Source: UBA1563 sp037440065 (GTDB lineage Bacteria; Bacteroidota; Ignavibacteria; Ignavibacteriales; Ignavibacteriaceae). Taken from it: DNA of 64,000 nucleotides. The DNA lies in the NCBI GenBank assembly GCA_037440065.1, contig JBBIUV010000015.1, positions 496,001-560,000 of the forward strand, given 5' to 3'. A program made the translations under genes and the position numbers. The notes beneath the pieces are model-generated. The model did no database searches and was not told where the DNA came from. It saw only the letters and a list, made by a program, of their open reading frames with translations. Of the stretch, positions 34,099-43,696 are shown piece after piece; within the stretch, counting starts at the first letter, position 1; the number at the start of each line of letters is the position of its first letter.

Positions 34099-35148
34099 AT
34101 GTTAAAAAGATTTTCTAAAATATGTATAAAATATTTTGCAATAGCCGCAATGCTTTTGCTAGTTGCAAGCTGCGCAAAAAAAGAAGAAGCTGAACCGGTT
34201 GCAAAAGCTAATCCCGATCTTGATACCATTCCGGTGCAGGTAAGTAAAGTTGAATTGAAAGAAATTGTCTTAACAAAATCTTTTAGCGGAACGCTTGAAG
34301 GTGAAGAACAGGCAAATATCGTCGCAAAACTTCCGGAGAGAATCGTTGCTGTTAAAGTGAGAGTTGGCGAACTTGTTAAAGCCGGACAGTTGATAATCGC
34401 ACTTGATAAAACCGGAGCGACCTCACAATATTATCAAGCGGAGGCTGCGTTCCTAAATGCGAAAAAAGATTTAGACCGCATGGAAGCGTTATATAAAGAA
34501 GGAGCAATTTCTCAACAGCTTTTGGATGGAACGCGTACGGGATTCAGTATCGCCAAAGCTAATTTTGAAGCGGTTAAAAGTTCGGTTGAATTAACTTCTC
34601 CGATTAACGGAATTGTTACCGCTGTAAATGCAAACATCGGAGATTTGGCACAAGTTGGAATGCCGTTGGTGACGGTTGCTAACATCAATACAATGAAAAT
34701 AATTCTTAATGTCGGCGAAGGTGATCTCACACATTTTTCGATAGGTCAGCCGATAAAAGTTTATTCTCAAATAAAACCGGAAACGATCCGGAACGGAAAG
34801 ATATCGCAAACTGCAAAGTCAGCAGAAGTTGAATCTCGCACATTTGAAGTAAAAGGAGTGTTTCCGAATACAACCGACAGATGGTTTAAACCGGGAATGT
34901 TTTGCAACGCTGATGTAGAATTGAAATCACAAAAAAATTCTCTGGTGGTACCAAGTAAAGCGATCGCCATTACGGAAAAAGGTTCGGGTGTTTATGTTAT
35001 CGAAAACAACAGAGCTCATTTTAAACCGGTTACTCAAGGACTTTCGAACGATACTTTCACTGAAATTCTTGATGGATTAAAATCGGGAGAAACGATTGTA
35101 ACGGTTGGAATGAATAATCTTAAAGAAGGAATTTTAGTTCGTTTTTAG
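34099..35148 (+). CDS. RND efflux periplasmic adaptor lipoprotein
   Basis: 349 residues. A lipoprotein signal (LLLVASC, lipidation at the Cys near residue 26) anchors it to a membrane. The HlyD/AcrA-type order follows: a biotinyl-lipoyl hairpin (ANIVAKLPERIVAVKVRVGELVKAGQLIIALD), a short alpha hairpin (about 115-155), the second lipoyl half (SPINGIVTAVNANIGDLAQVGMPLVTVANI) and beta-barrel and membrane-proximal domains. It couples the inner-membrane pump to the TolC duct. It sits 51 nt after TolC and 99 nt before the pump, with AAGGAG before the ATG. Confidence 0.93.
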   Translation: MLKRFSKICIKYFAIAAMLLLVASCAKKEEAEPVAKANPDLDTIPVQVSKVELKEIVLTKSFSGTLEGEEQANIVAKLPERIVAVKVRVGELVKAGQLIIALDKTGATSQYYQAEAAFLNAKKDLDRMEALYKEGAISQQLLDGTRTGFSIAKANFEAVKSSVELTSPINGIVTAVNANIGDLAQVGMPLVTVANINTMKIILNVGEGDLTHFSIGQPIKVYSQIKPETIRNGKISQTAKSAEVESRTFEVKGVFPNTTDRWFKPGMFCNADVELKSQKNSLVVPSKAIAITEKGSGVYVIENNRAHFKPVTQGLSNDTFTEILDGLKSGETIVTVGMNNLKEGILVRF

Positions 35149-35161
35149 TTGATGAAGAATG

Positions 35162-35189
35162 GTCATTTGTCAATGGTCATTAGTCATTG
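35162..35189. repeat. Four tandem heptamers GTCATTN-type in the RND operon
   Basis: GTCATTT, GTCAATG, GTCATTA and GTCATTG are directly adjacent. The last unit has an inverted copy, CAATGAC, at 35206-35212, so a hairpin is possible. This 7-bp periodic array sits in the gap between adaptor and pump genes and resembles the short tandemly repeated heptamers known from intergenic DNA of several bacteria. Confidence 0.75.
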
Positions 35190-35247
35190 AAATAAAACTT
35201 CAAACCAATGACGACCGACCAATTAAAATTATGTTTAAGGAACTTTT

Positions 35248-38200
35248 ATGAAATTAGCCGACATATCCATCCAGCGCCCGGTGTTCGCGACCATGATGAT
35301 CGCGGCTTTGATCGTGCTTGGATTTTTTTCGTACATAAAATTAAATATTGATCTTTATCCCAACGTAGATATTCCTTACGTTATTGTCACTACCGTTTTA
35401 CCGGGTGCCGGTCCGGAACAAATTGAATCGGACGTTACAAAGAAAATAGAGGAAGCCGTTAATCCGATAGCGGGAGTAGATTTTATTCAATCAACTTCGC
35501 AAGAGGGAGTATCGGTTTCGGTAATCGCATTTAAACTTGAAGTTGACGGAAAAGCCGCAGCACAGGAAGTAAGAGAAAAAGTTGCAGCGATACGCGCAAA
35601 TCTGCCTGCAGAAATTGAAGATCCGGTAATCCAACGGTTCGACTTTCAAAGTCTCCCGATCATGTCTCTTTCTGTTTCCGGAAATCGATCTGAAAAAGAT
35701 TTAACTACTTACACAAAAAATGTAATTAAAAAACGGCTGGAAAATATTCCGGGTGTCGGTGCTATCAATCTTGTCGGCGGTGCTGAAAGGGAAATTCAAG
35801 TTGAAGTTGACGCATCAAAATTAAAAGCATATAACATTTCTATTCAAGATGTTATTCAAAACGTTGGCTCTTCAAATGTTGAAATTCCGGGAGGAAATTT
35901 AACAAACGGTCCACGGCAACTTTTGCTGCGCACGATGGGAAAGTATAAATCAGTAGAAGATTTTAAAAGGGTAATTGTTGCAACACCGATGGGGAAGAAT
36001 GTTTATCTTTCCGACGTTGCTAATGTTGTTGACGGGACAAAAGAAAAAACAAGTTTAACAAGATTGAATGGAATTTCGGCAGTTGGCTTGGAGATCATAA
36101 AACAATCCGGAAGTAACACCGTTAAAGTTGCAGAAGAAGTTCATAAGCAACTTGCAAAATTGAAGAAAGAACTCCCTGCGGATGTTAATTTTGTTCTTGC
36201 ACAAGACAACAGTACGTACATTCAGGATTCTGTGAACGATGTTCTCTTTGATATTGTGTACGGCGGTTTGCTCGCGATCATTGTTATTTATCTTTTCCTC
36301 GCGAATTTTAGAGCAACAATCATAAGCGGACTCGCGCTTCCTTCTTCCATCATCGCAAGTTTTATTGTGATGTATGCTTTGAACTTCACCCTTAATATGA
36401 TGTCGCTTTTGGCATTGTCGCTCGCGGTAGGATTATTAATTGACGATGCGATAGTTGTAATCGAAAATATTTACCGGCACATGCAACAAGGAGAAAGCGC
36501 AATTCAAGCGGCTAAAAATGCTTCTGCGGAAATCGGTCTTGCGGTAATGGCAACAACCTTTACCATCGTTGCGGTGTTTGTTCCGGTTGCATTTATGCCG
36601 GGAATCGTCGGACAATTTTTCTATCAATTCGGAATCACGATTTCTGCGGCGGTGCTCGTTTCACTTTTCGTTGCGTTTACCTTAACCCCGATGCTTTCAT
36701 CTAAATGGCTAAAGAAAGATGATGAAGAACTTTCGAAGGAAGGAAATTTTTTCCACAAAATCCTTTATTACTTTAATCATTTCTTCGAAATACTAAGCGC
36801 GAAATATAAGACCGCGTTGAATTGGTCCTTGCGACATCGCAAGACTATTATCTTCACATCTATTGCGGTCTTTCTTTCAAGTTTTGTTCTTATGGGATTT
36901 TTAGGAGCTGAGTTTTTTCCGTTTACAGATCAAAGTCAATTTATTATTGATGTTAAGTCCGCTCCGGGAAGTTCGCTTGAGCGTACAAGTGATCTCTGTG
37001 CGCAAATGGAAAAATCATTGTTGAACAGACCTGAAGTTACAACTGTACTCACCACCATCGGCTCTGCAAATAATCCTGTTACGGATGCAACAATTCTTGT
37101 AAAACTTGTAAAGAAGAAAGAGAGAAAAAAGGGCGTTCAGCAGTTAATAAGAGAAACGCGAAATGAATTTAAAAATATTGCCGGAGCGAAAATAGCCTTC
37201 TTGTTAGAAGGAGGTCCCGGAGGAAATGAAAAACCGCTAACATTTAGTATTCGCGGCGAAGATATAAAAGTGATAAGTAAACTTGCGGATCAAGTTGAAA
37301 AGATTGTGAAATCAACTAAAGGAACTGTTGATGTTACAAACAATCTTGAAACTTCAAAACCGGAAATCCGGTTGAATATTGATCGGGAAAAAGCTTCCGA
37401 TCTTGCGGTCAATCCTTTTTTAATCGCATCAACGGTACGCTCGCTGGTTGACGGTTACGTTGCATCAAAATTTCAAGATGCAGATGAACAATATGATGTA
37501 CGTGTTCAGCTGCAAAAAAAGGATAGAACTTCAGCAAACACAATTCCATTTATGACTGTAAAGAGTAACAAAAAAACTTTTGACGGAAAGGATATTCTCA
37601 TTCCGTTAAGCAGCGTTGTTTCTGTTAGCGCGGATATCGGTCCGTCAAAAATTATGCGGTATGCGCGTCAGCGTGAAGTGCGTGTTGATGGAAACGTTGA
37701 CGAAAGAACGCTTGGTGAAATTTTAGAAGATGTAAACAAAGAGGTTGCAAAGATAAACGTTCCTCCCGGTTATACGATTAGTGTAGTTGGTCAAGGAGAA
37801 GAGCAAGCCGAATCATTTGCAAATATGTTGTTGTCTCTGGCGATGGCAATTATTTTTGTGTACATCGTCCTAGCCGCGCAGTTTGAAAGTTTTGTCCATC
37901 CGTTTTCAATCATGCTCGCGTTACCGATGTCCATCATCGGTGCAGTGTTGTTCCTCATTATTTTTGGAAGTACGCTTTCAGTGATCTCGATGATCGGAAT
38001 AATTATGTTGATGGGTTTGGTTACCAAAAACGGAATTCTTCTTGTGGACTATACCAACGTTCTCCGATCGCGTGGACTTTCACGCTTTGATGCTTTAGTA
38101 AAGGCAGGTCCAACAAGATTGCGTCCTATCTTGATGACAACATTCGCAATGATCTTTGGTATGGTTCCGGTTGCATTTGGTTTTGGAGAAGGTTCCGAGT

Positions 38201-38367
38201 TTAGAGCGCCGATGGGGCAAGCGGTAATTGGAGGATTGATTACTTCAACGCTGCTTACGTTGTTTATTGTTCCTGTTGTATATAGTATTCTTGATGATCT
38301 TGGTGAGAAGAGTTTTATTGGAATGGTTAAGAGAATTTTTAAGCGAAGAAAAAAAGAAGTGGCATAA
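35248..38367 (+). CDS. RND multidrug efflux pump, inner-membrane transporter (HAE-1 type)
   Basis: 1039 residues, the usual size of AcrB-like pumps. The protein starts ADISIQRPVFATMMIAALIVLGFFSYIKLNIDLYPNVDIPYVIVTTVLPGAGPEQIE, the family signature. Twelve membrane helices in two halves are separated by large periplasmic loops (about 35-330 and 560-860). The proton-relay pair is present in AVGLLIDDAIVVIENI near residue 400, and the second half has the matching LMGLVTKNGILLVDYTN near 930. It exports hydrophobic or cationic compounds by proton antiport; the substrate is not predictable. AAGGAAC precedes the ATG. The 3' end contains the terminator of the opposing operon. Confidence 0.95.
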   Translation: MKLADISIQRPVFATMMIAALIVLGFFSYIKLNIDLYPNVDIPYVIVTTVLPGAGPEQIESDVTKKIEEAVNPIAGVDFIQSTSQEGVSVSVIAFKLEVDGKAAAQEVREKVAAIRANLPAEIEDPVIQRFDFQSLPIMSLSVSGNRSEKDLTTYTKNVIKKRLENIPGVGAINLVGGAEREIQVEVDASKLKAYNISIQDVIQNVGSSNVEIPGGNLTNGPRQLLLRTMGKYKSVEDFKRVIVATPMGKNVYLSDVANVVDGTKEKTSLTRLNGISAVGLEIIKQSGSNTVKVAEEVHKQLAKLKKELPADVNFVLAQDNSTYIQDSVNDVLFDIVYGGLLAIIVIYLFLANFRATIISGLALPSSIIASFIVMYALNFTLNMMSLLALSLAVGLLIDDAIVVIENIYRHMQQGESAIQAAKNASAEIGLAVMATTFTIVAVFVPVAFMPGIVGQFFYQFGITISAAVLVSLFVAFTLTPMLSSKWLKKDDEELSKEGNFFHKILYYFNHFFEILSAKYKTALNWSLRHRKTIIFTSIAVFLSSFVLMGFLGAEFFPFTDQSQFIIDVKSAPGSSLERTSDLCAQMEKSLLNRPEVTTVLTTIGSANNPVTDATILVKLVKKKERKKGVQQLIRETRNEFKNIAGAKIAFLLEGGPGGNEKPLTFSIRGEDIKVISKLADQVEKIVKSTKGTVDVTNNLETSKPEIRLNIDREKASDLAVNPFLIASTVRSLVDGYVASKFQDADEQYDVRVQLQKKDRTSANTIPFMTVKSNKKTFDGKDILIPLSSVVSVSADIGPSKIMRYARQREVRVDGNVDERTLGEILEDVNKEVAKINVPPGYTISVVGQGEEQAESFANMLLSLAMAIIFVYIVLAAQFESFVHPFSIMLALPMSIIGAVLFLIIFGSTLSVISMIGIIMLMGLVTKNGILLVDYTNVLRSRGLSRFDALVKAGPTRLRPILMTTFAMIFGMVPVAFGFGEGSEFRAPMGQAVIGGLITSTLLTLFIVPVVYSILDDLGEKSFIGMVKRIFKRRKKEVA

Positions 38368-38382
38368 ATTACTTACGCCACT
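38351..38382 (-). terminator. Terminator of the MacAB-TolC operon, inside the 3' end of the RND pump gene
   Basis: On the minus strand AGTGGC pairs with GCCACT across a 13-nt loop and is followed by TCTTTTTTTC. It begins 11 nt beyond the TolC stop. The T tract is the complement of the lysine codons at the C-terminus of the opposing pump. Confidence 0.7.
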
Positions 38383-38392
38383 CTTAAAATAG

Positions 38393-39724
38393 TTATTCGG
38401 TTTTCAAAAGACCGAGCGCGCTGAGTAATCCAAATTGTTTTAAAATATAATTTGATTCACTTGCAATTGCGTTATTTTTTGCCTGTACATAATCTCTATA
38501 AGATTGCTGTTGATCGATAAACGTTGCAGCGCCAAGTGTGTATGAGTCCCGTTTAATTTGCCAGGTTTCCATAGCCGATTTCAATGCTGCTTTTGTTACA
38601 TCCAATTGAACAGTTGCCGTCTGCAAATCAAGCACCGCGTTTTTCAAATCACTTTTTATTTGCCGTTCCAGCGCTTTTAAATCTTCATTTGTGTTTTTGA
38701 TTTGTACTTCGGCTGATTGCATCGCATATTCAGTGCTCCAACGTGAAAAAATTGGAAGACTGAAAGAGAGTCCGAAGCTATAAACTTTTCTGCTGAATAA
38801 ATCCTTTGGTTGTGTTGCGCTTGTTGAAAAACCGTAATTGCTGCTCAAGCTCGGTAAAAGGCCGCTGCGAGCGGTAATAAGCGAATACTCGGAGTTATCC
38901 AATTTCAGTTTTGAACTTTGATAATCTTTTCGGTTTTGAAGTGCGGTGTTGTAAAGAGTGGTAATATCATCGGTATTTTTTATAGATTCAGGTAGATAAG
39001 AAGAATCCATTTCGAACGTATAATCTTTTAAAAGATCTTTTGACAAATAATTGAGCAATGTGATCTTCGATTTTTCATAATTATTTTTTGCCTGAAGATA
39101 AGACAGTTGTGCATTTGACGTTTGAAACTCCTGGGCGTAAAGATCAACATTTGCTTTCATTCTAAGGTCGAACATCTCTTTTACTTTTTTCAGCATATCT
39201 TCGTTATACTTTAAATCTTCTTCCTGGAATTTGAGGATTTTTTCGTTATTGGTGATGATGATGAAAAGATTAACCGTTTGTAACGTTACATCCTGTCTTA
39301 ATTTTTCAAGATCATATTTTGCTGATTGAAGATCATTCTTTTTTTGGTTGAGGGAGGAAATGTTTGCAAGTCCGTCGAAGAGTGTGACATTACCGCCAAG
39401 AGACATGCTATAGCTACGCGAATCGGTTTCTGATTGACTTACATTTTGTGTATTCCCAAGATAATCCAGCTGGTTTGTGACTTTATTATTGCTAACTCTC
39501 TGCCAACTCCAACCGCTGTTAAAGTTCATATTCGGAAGAAAATTGCCGTACGCGTTCTTCACCGCAGCATTTGAAGTTTCTAAATTATTAACGCTTTTAA
39601 TTACTGAGGTATTCTGATTTAGAGCAATGGTAATTGCGTTCTTCAAGGTAATTTTTTCCTGAGCGTTGATGGCACTAAATCCGATCACCGAAAAAACTAA
39701 GATCAATATTTTGAACAATTTCAT
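38393..39724 (-). CDS. TolC-family outer membrane efflux protein (MacAB operon)
   Basis: 443 residues, signal peptide 1-21 (ending INAQ), then the duplicated outer-membrane-factor fold: KITLKNAITIALNQNTSVIKSVNNLETS at the first repeat, DLEKLRQDVTLQTVNLFIIITNN helix, and GLSFSLPIFSRW with a long C-terminal coiled coil ending SYTLGAATFIDQQQSYRDYVQAKNNAIASESNYILKQFGLLSALG. It differs clearly from the TolC protein encoded at 32692. Last gene of the minus-strand efflux operon, 90 nt after the permease gene; a heptamer repeat lies in that gap. Confidence 0.92.
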   Translation of the reverse strand: MKLFKILILVFSVIGFSAINAQEKITLKNAITIALNQNTSVIKSVNNLETSNAAVKNAYGNFLPNMNFNSGWSWQRVSNNKVTNQLDYLGNTQNVSQSETDSRSYSMSLGGNVTLFDGLANISSLNQKKNDLQSAKYDLEKLRQDVTLQTVNLFIIITNNEKILKFQEEDLKYNEDMLKKVKEMFDLRMKANVDLYAQEFQTSNAQLSYLQAKNNYEKSKITLLNYLSKDLLKDYTFEMDSSYLPESIKNTDDITTLYNTALQNRKDYQSSKLKLDNSEYSLITARSGLLPSLSSNYGFSTSATQPKDLFSRKVYSFGLSFSLPIFSRWSTEYAMQSAEVQIKNTNEDLKALERQIKSDLKNAVLDLQTATVQLDVTKAALKSAMETWQIKRDSYTLGAATFIDQQQSYRDYVQAKNNAIASESNYILKQFGLLSALGLLKTE

Positions 39725-39791
39725 TAGTTCATCCCTTCTTGCTATAAAAATATTTTCATGTTTTTATTATTAAATTATTAGCACTTATTTT

Positions 39792-39816
39792 AATTCCTAA
39801 TTCGTAATTCCTAATT
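39792..39816. repeat. Tandem heptamers AATTCCT/AATTCGT before the permease stop
   Basis: AATTCCT, AATTCGT and AATTCCT, then AATT, run with a perfect 7-bp period. The array touches the stop codon of the MacB permease gene and fills part of the 90-bp gap before the TolC gene. Same period as the array at 35162-35189 but a different unit. Confidence 0.7.
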
Positions 39817-41035
39817 ATTCATATCTCAAAGCGTCAATCGGATTAAGCGATGCAGCTTTCCGAGCCGGATAAAATCCGAAGAATATTCCAATTGCACCGG
39901 CAAAACCAAATGCGATCATTATGATTTGCGGTTTAATATATGCTGATTGATCTGTGTAGTGATTGAGAATGTAAACCATCAAAAAGGAAAACGCAACACC
40001 AATCAATCCTCCGGTTAAACTTAAGACGGTAGCTTCTGTTAAAAACTGAACTAAAATATCTGAAGCTCTCGCACCAACAGACAATCTAATTCCGATTTCT
40101 CTTGTTCGTTCTGTTACGGAAACCAACATGATATTCATAATACCGATGCCGCCGACAACAAGCGAAACCCCTGCAACAGAAGCCAATAATATTGTTAAAA
40201 TACGTGACGTTGCAGTTGCAGCTTCAGAAAGATCGGATTGATCTCGGATGGTAAAATCATCATCTTCACCCGGATTTAATTTGTGCGATTCCCTCATAAT
40301 ACTTTTTAACTCGGCAATGGTGGCCGGAATTTTACTATTGGAAGAAGCGCTAACCTGAATTGCATTGAGATGTAAATGATCACCCGAAAGCCGATCGCCC
40401 ACAGTTTTTGAGGGAGCCAAAATAATATCATCTTGACTCGTTCCCACAGCGGATTGTCCTTTCTCTTTCAGCACACCAATAACTTTAAAGGGTACACTTC
40501 GGATTCTAATTTGCTGTCCAACAGGGTCATCAGTCGGGAATAAATTTTTTACAATTTCAGAACCGAGAACGCAAACCTTCGCTCTGGCTAATTCATCACG
40601 TTCGGTAAAAAATTCTCCACTTTCAAGAGGCCATTGGCGAATATCAAGATAATCAGGAGAGACTCCATTTATTCTGGTATACCAATTCCCCGAACCGCCG
40701 ATTACTTGACCTCCGGAACCAACAATAGGAGAGACACCTTTAATCAATGTTGCTTCGTTTTTAATTTTATCTACGTCGTCAAACGTAAATCGATTAAATG
40801 TTCCTGAACCTCTGTTAACGCCGCCGGTGTTAGAAGCGCCCGGCGTGATGATGATGAGGTTGGAACCCAGCGATGCAATTTGCTCTTCAACTTTTTTCTG
40901 AGCCCCGTCTCCGATAGCAACCATTACAATTACTGCGGCAACCCCGATGATAATTCCCAAAGCCGTAAGAAGACTTCTCATCCGCGATTTCATTATGCTT
41001 CGCGTTGCAACTTTTAAAATAATTTTAGCTTTCAT
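39815..41035 (-). CDS. MacB-type ABC transporter permease
   Basis: 406 residues. One N-terminal membrane helix (LLTALGIIIGVAAVIVMVAIGDGA, about 22-45), a periplasmic MacB core domain (about 48-275; KVCVLGSEIVKNLFPTDDPVGQQIRIRSVPFKVIGVL) and three C-terminal helices (about 283-390) with the FtsX motif GIGIMNIMLVSVTERTREIGIRLSVGA. Ends NPIDALRYE, the usual MacB terminus. Unlike E. coli MacB the ATPase is a separate gene, encoded 13 nt upstream. With adaptor and TolC it forms a tripartite pump that expels substrates from the periplasm. Confidence 0.93.
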   Translation of the reverse strand: MKAKIILKVATRSIMKSRMRSLLTALGIIIGVAAVIVMVAIGDGAQKKVEEQIASLGSNLIIITPGASNTGGVNRGSGTFNRFTFDDVDKIKNEATLIKGVSPIVGSGGQVIGGSGNWYTRINGVSPDYLDIRQWPLESGEFFTERDELARAKVCVLGSEIVKNLFPTDDPVGQQIRIRSVPFKVIGVLKEKGQSAVGTSQDDIILAPSKTVGDRLSGDHLHLNAIQVSASSNSKIPATIAELKSIMRESHKLNPGEDDDFTIRDQSDLSEAATATSRILTILLASVAGVSLVVGGIGIMNIMLVSVTERTREIGIRLSVGARASDILVQFLTEATVLSLTGGLIGVAFSFLMVYILNHYTDQSAYIKPQIIMIAFGFAGAIGIFFGFYPARKAASLNPIDALRYE

Positions 41036-41048
41036 TACTCAATTCCTT

Positions 41049-41801
41049 TTATTCCACGATTTCAGTAGCCGCAATAACTTTTTTTAATTCTTCTTCCGCG
41101 TTAAGACGGTCTTTAATTGCAGCATCTCGTATGACTCTTCCATCGCGCATTTCGATTATCCTCTTTGCAAAAGCGGCGAAATCTCTTTCGTGTGTTACCA
41201 TAACGATGGTGATTCCTTCGTCATTCAATTTTTGAAAGAGATTGAAAACTTCAACTGAAGTAACGCTGTCGAGATTTCCGGTCGGTTCATCGGCTAAAAT
41301 TAAAGCCGGTTCATTAACAAGCGCTCTTGCAAGCGCAACCCGTTGTTGCTGCCCGCCGGAAAGCTGACTTGGAATGTGATGCATTCTATCACCGAGTCCA
41401 ACTCTTTTAAGCGCTTCCTCCGCCTGCTTCCGATGGTTCTTAACTTTTTCAAGTCTATCATACATTAACGGAAGCTCTACATTTTCAAGGGCGGTTGTCC
41501 TGGAAAGTAAATTAAATCCCTGGAACACAAATCCAATTTTTTGATTACGAATATTCGCATACTCATTTTGAGCGAGTTTGCTTGTGTTGATTCCATCAAG
41601 AAAATAATCGCCGGAACTTGGCATATCCAAACATCCGAGTAAATTCATAAACGTTGATTTTCCTGATCCCGAGGCGCCCATGATGGCGACAAATTCCCCC
41701 TTCTCGATCGAAATATTTACCGATTTAAGAGCATGAACTTCGATCTCACCAACAATATAAGTTTTAGTTAGATCTACGGTTTTAATTAAAATGTTTTCCA
41801 A
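41049..41801 (-). CDS. MacB-type ABC transporter ATPase
   Basis: About 250 residues. Walker A GASGSGKST, Q-loop FVFQGFNLL, signature LSGGQQQRVALARAL, Walker B LILADEPTGNLD and switch histidine in VMVTHE are all intact; the N-terminal TYIVGEIEVHALKSVNISIEKGEF is the LolD/MacB pattern. I place the start at the TTG at 41801, ten bases after AAGGA (41812-41816) and 17 bp clear of the adaptor stop. The ATG at 41849 would add 16 residues that merely read through the adaptor's C-terminal codons in another frame. Energises the permease encoded next. Confidence 0.9.
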   Translation of the reverse strand: MENILIKTVDLTKTYIVGEIEVHALKSVNISIEKGEFVAIMGASGSGKSTFMNLLGCLDMPSSGDYFLDGINTSKLAQNEYANIRNQKIGFVFQGFNLLSRTTALENVELPLMYDRLEKVKNHRKQAEEALKRVGLGDRMHHIPSQLSGGQQQRVALARALVNEPALILADEPTGNLDSVTSVEVFNLFQKLNDEGITIVMVTHERDFAAFAKRIIEMRDGRVIRDAAIKDRLNAEEELKKVIAATEIVE

Positions 41802-41817
41802 CGTTTTGTTTTCCTTA

Positions 41818-43113
41818 TTAAAATCCTCTTCCGCCTGGTCCACGGCCACCCATTGGAGGCTGCGGATTAAATGGATTTGTACTTGTTGTTGTAGCTGGAG
41901 TATTATTTTCGATTATACCGGAAATTATTTTCAGTCCTTCTTTAATATTTCTTCCTCTAACAATTTCTGTATTTTTCCCATCAGTTAACCCATTGAAGAT
42001 CATACTCATTTGCAATTTATTATTTTCGTCAAAGTACCAAACTCTGTTTAGTCCTTTTCTTTTTCCATGATTATTTCCGCCACCCATCATACCACCACCG
42101 AAATGACGCCGGCCACTTTCTCCTTGCATTCTTTGTTTGATACTGTCTGGAAGATTCGCTAATTCCTTTTCTCTATTCTTTGTAACTTCGGCCGTCATCT
42201 CTTCTGTTGGTTGGAACCTTAAAGCTGCATTCGGCACAAGAAGGACGTTTTCTCTGAAGTCGACATAAAAATCTACTGTTGCCGTCATGCCCGGTAAAAG
42301 AACTTTATCCTTATTTTCAGCATTTACAACAACTACATAATTAACAACGTTGGAAACTACATTCGGGTTTAATCTAATTTGTGTTACTTCACCGTCGAAT
42401 TTTTTATCAGAAAAAGCTTGAACCGTAAATTGGACTTTTTGTCCCATTTTAATTTGTCCGATGTCGCTTTCATCGACATTAGTTAAAATGCGCATGGAGG
42501 AAAGGTCTTCTGCAATTGTGAAAATCGTGGGAGCCGATAAACTAGCTGCAACGGTTTGTCCCTGTTCTACACTTCTATTTATTATTGTGCCTGAAATAGG
42601 AGAGTAGATGTAAGCATATCCCAAATTTAATTTTGCTCTTTCAAGAGCAGTGCCTGCAGATTTTAAATTTGCGAGTAAAACCTGCACGTTGGTTTTTGAA
42701 GCAATGAAATCAACTTCGTTCATGAAGTTTTTTTCGTAAAGTTGCTTATTTCTTTCATGAACGGCAACAGCTTGATCGTATTGGGCTTTTGCGCGATCCA
42801 AACTTGATTGAGCATCTCTTACCGAAGCCGCAAGGACAACGGTATCAAGTACAGCGAGGAGTTGTCCTTTTCTTACCTGACTGTTAAAATCAACCAGTAG
42901 TTGATCAATTTTACCTGACACTTGAGTGCCTACATCAACAGTTTTGATAGCTTGAATAGTACCTGAACTGCTTATGATTACATTTAAATCTCCACGGGTA
43001 ATTTCAGCGAAAGTAAATTTTGTCTCTTTTTCATCTTCTTGAAAAAAGAAAAAATATACGAGTAACGCTGCAACAATTACGATCGGTGAAATAATTAAAA
43101 CCTTTTTCTTCAT
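41818..43113 (-). CDS. MacA-like efflux periplasmic adaptor (HlyD family)
   Basis: 431 residues. An N-terminal membrane anchor (about 5-22), then lipoyl half one (GDLNVIISSSGTIQAIKTVDVGTQVSGKIDQLLVDFNSQVRKGQLLAVLD), a coiled-coil hairpin (about 85-160), lipoyl half two (IYSPISGTIINRSVEQGQTVAAS) and a beta-barrel domain. The C-terminal 100 residues are unusual: a Gly/Arg/His-rich insert (GRRHFGGGMMGGGNNHGKRKG) and a Pro/Gly-rich tail ending GGRGPGGRGF. It links MacB to TolC. It sits 41 nt after the Spy-like gene. Confidence 0.92.
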   Translation of the reverse strand: MKKKVLIISPIVIVAALLVYFFFFQEDEKETKFTFAEITRGDLNVIISSSGTIQAIKTVDVGTQVSGKIDQLLVDFNSQVRKGQLLAVLDTVVLAASVRDAQSSLDRAKAQYDQAVAVHERNKQLYEKNFMNEVDFIASKTNVQVLLANLKSAGTALERAKLNLGYAYIYSPISGTIINRSVEQGQTVAASLSAPTIFTIAEDLSSMRILTNVDESDIGQIKMGQKVQFTVQAFSDKKFDGEVTQIRLNPNVVSNVVNYVVVVNAENKDKVLLPGMTATVDFYVDFRENVLLVPNAALRFQPTEEMTAEVTKNREKELANLPDSIKQRMQGESGRRHFGGGMMGGGNNHGKRKGLNRVWYFDENNKLQMSMIFNGLTDGKNTEIVRGRNIKEGLKIISGIIENNTPATTTSTNPFNPQPPMGGRGPGGRGF

Positions 43114-43154
43114 GATTTATCTCTTCTGCTAGGTTAGGTTAAGATTTACGTAAA

Positions 43155-43517
43155 TTACTGCGGTCTGTTACGATGTTGCCCTTGCATGCGTTTTTTCCTT
43201 TCTTCAACCATTTTCTTGAATTCTTCTTTCTGTGACGGTTTTAGAATTTTAAGTATTTCGTCATTCGTTTCCTCCATGTTTTTCATCATTACTTCCCTCA
43301 TGTTTTCCATGTCGTCGGAATTTCTTAATTCTTCACGTTTTTTTTCTGATTTTAAAAGGATTGCATCAAGTTTTTTAGTTTGGTCGTCGGTAAGTTTTAA
43401 TCTCTCTTTGTATTGCTGAACTCGTTCTTCGTGGGTCATGCGTCCTTGAGCGGAAACCATTGGAGAAGTTATAAAAAGAATCACAGTGAAAAATAAAATC
43501 GTCTTGTACATTTTCAT
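43155..43517 (-). CDS. Small periplasmic protein of the Spy/CpxP (LTxxQ) type
   Basis: 120 residues: signal peptide 1-23 (ending VSAQ), then a helical, highly charged domain. The text ERLKLTDDQTKKLDAILLKSEKK matches the LT..Q motif of the Spy/CpxP family, and a second, weaker one, ILKPSQKEEFKKM, follows near residue 92; this is the paired pattern of the family. Spy proteins are periplasmic chaperones and CpxP-like relatives sense envelope stress or metals. As first gene of the MacAB-TolC operon, with AGGAG before the ATG, it may link pump expression to envelope stress; that is inference. Confidence 0.8.
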   Translation of the reverse strand: MKMYKTILFFTVILFITSPMVSAQGRMTHEERVQQYKERLKLTDDQTKKLDAILLKSEKKREELRNSDDMENMREVMMKNMEETNDEILKILKPSQKEEFKKMVEERKKRMQGQHRNRPQ

Positions 43518-43696
43518 TCTCCTTTATTTTATTGTCTTTAAAATAGAACCTTTTTCTGAATTAATTTGACATGAGACTATGAGAAATGGTTTAATCCGTT
43601 GAGAAATTTGTTTTCTATTACCCTAAACAAAAATCGCTCGCATAAATCCTTTTTTAACTAAATTTCGTTGCACGTTTTTTAAATTAATTGAGTTCT

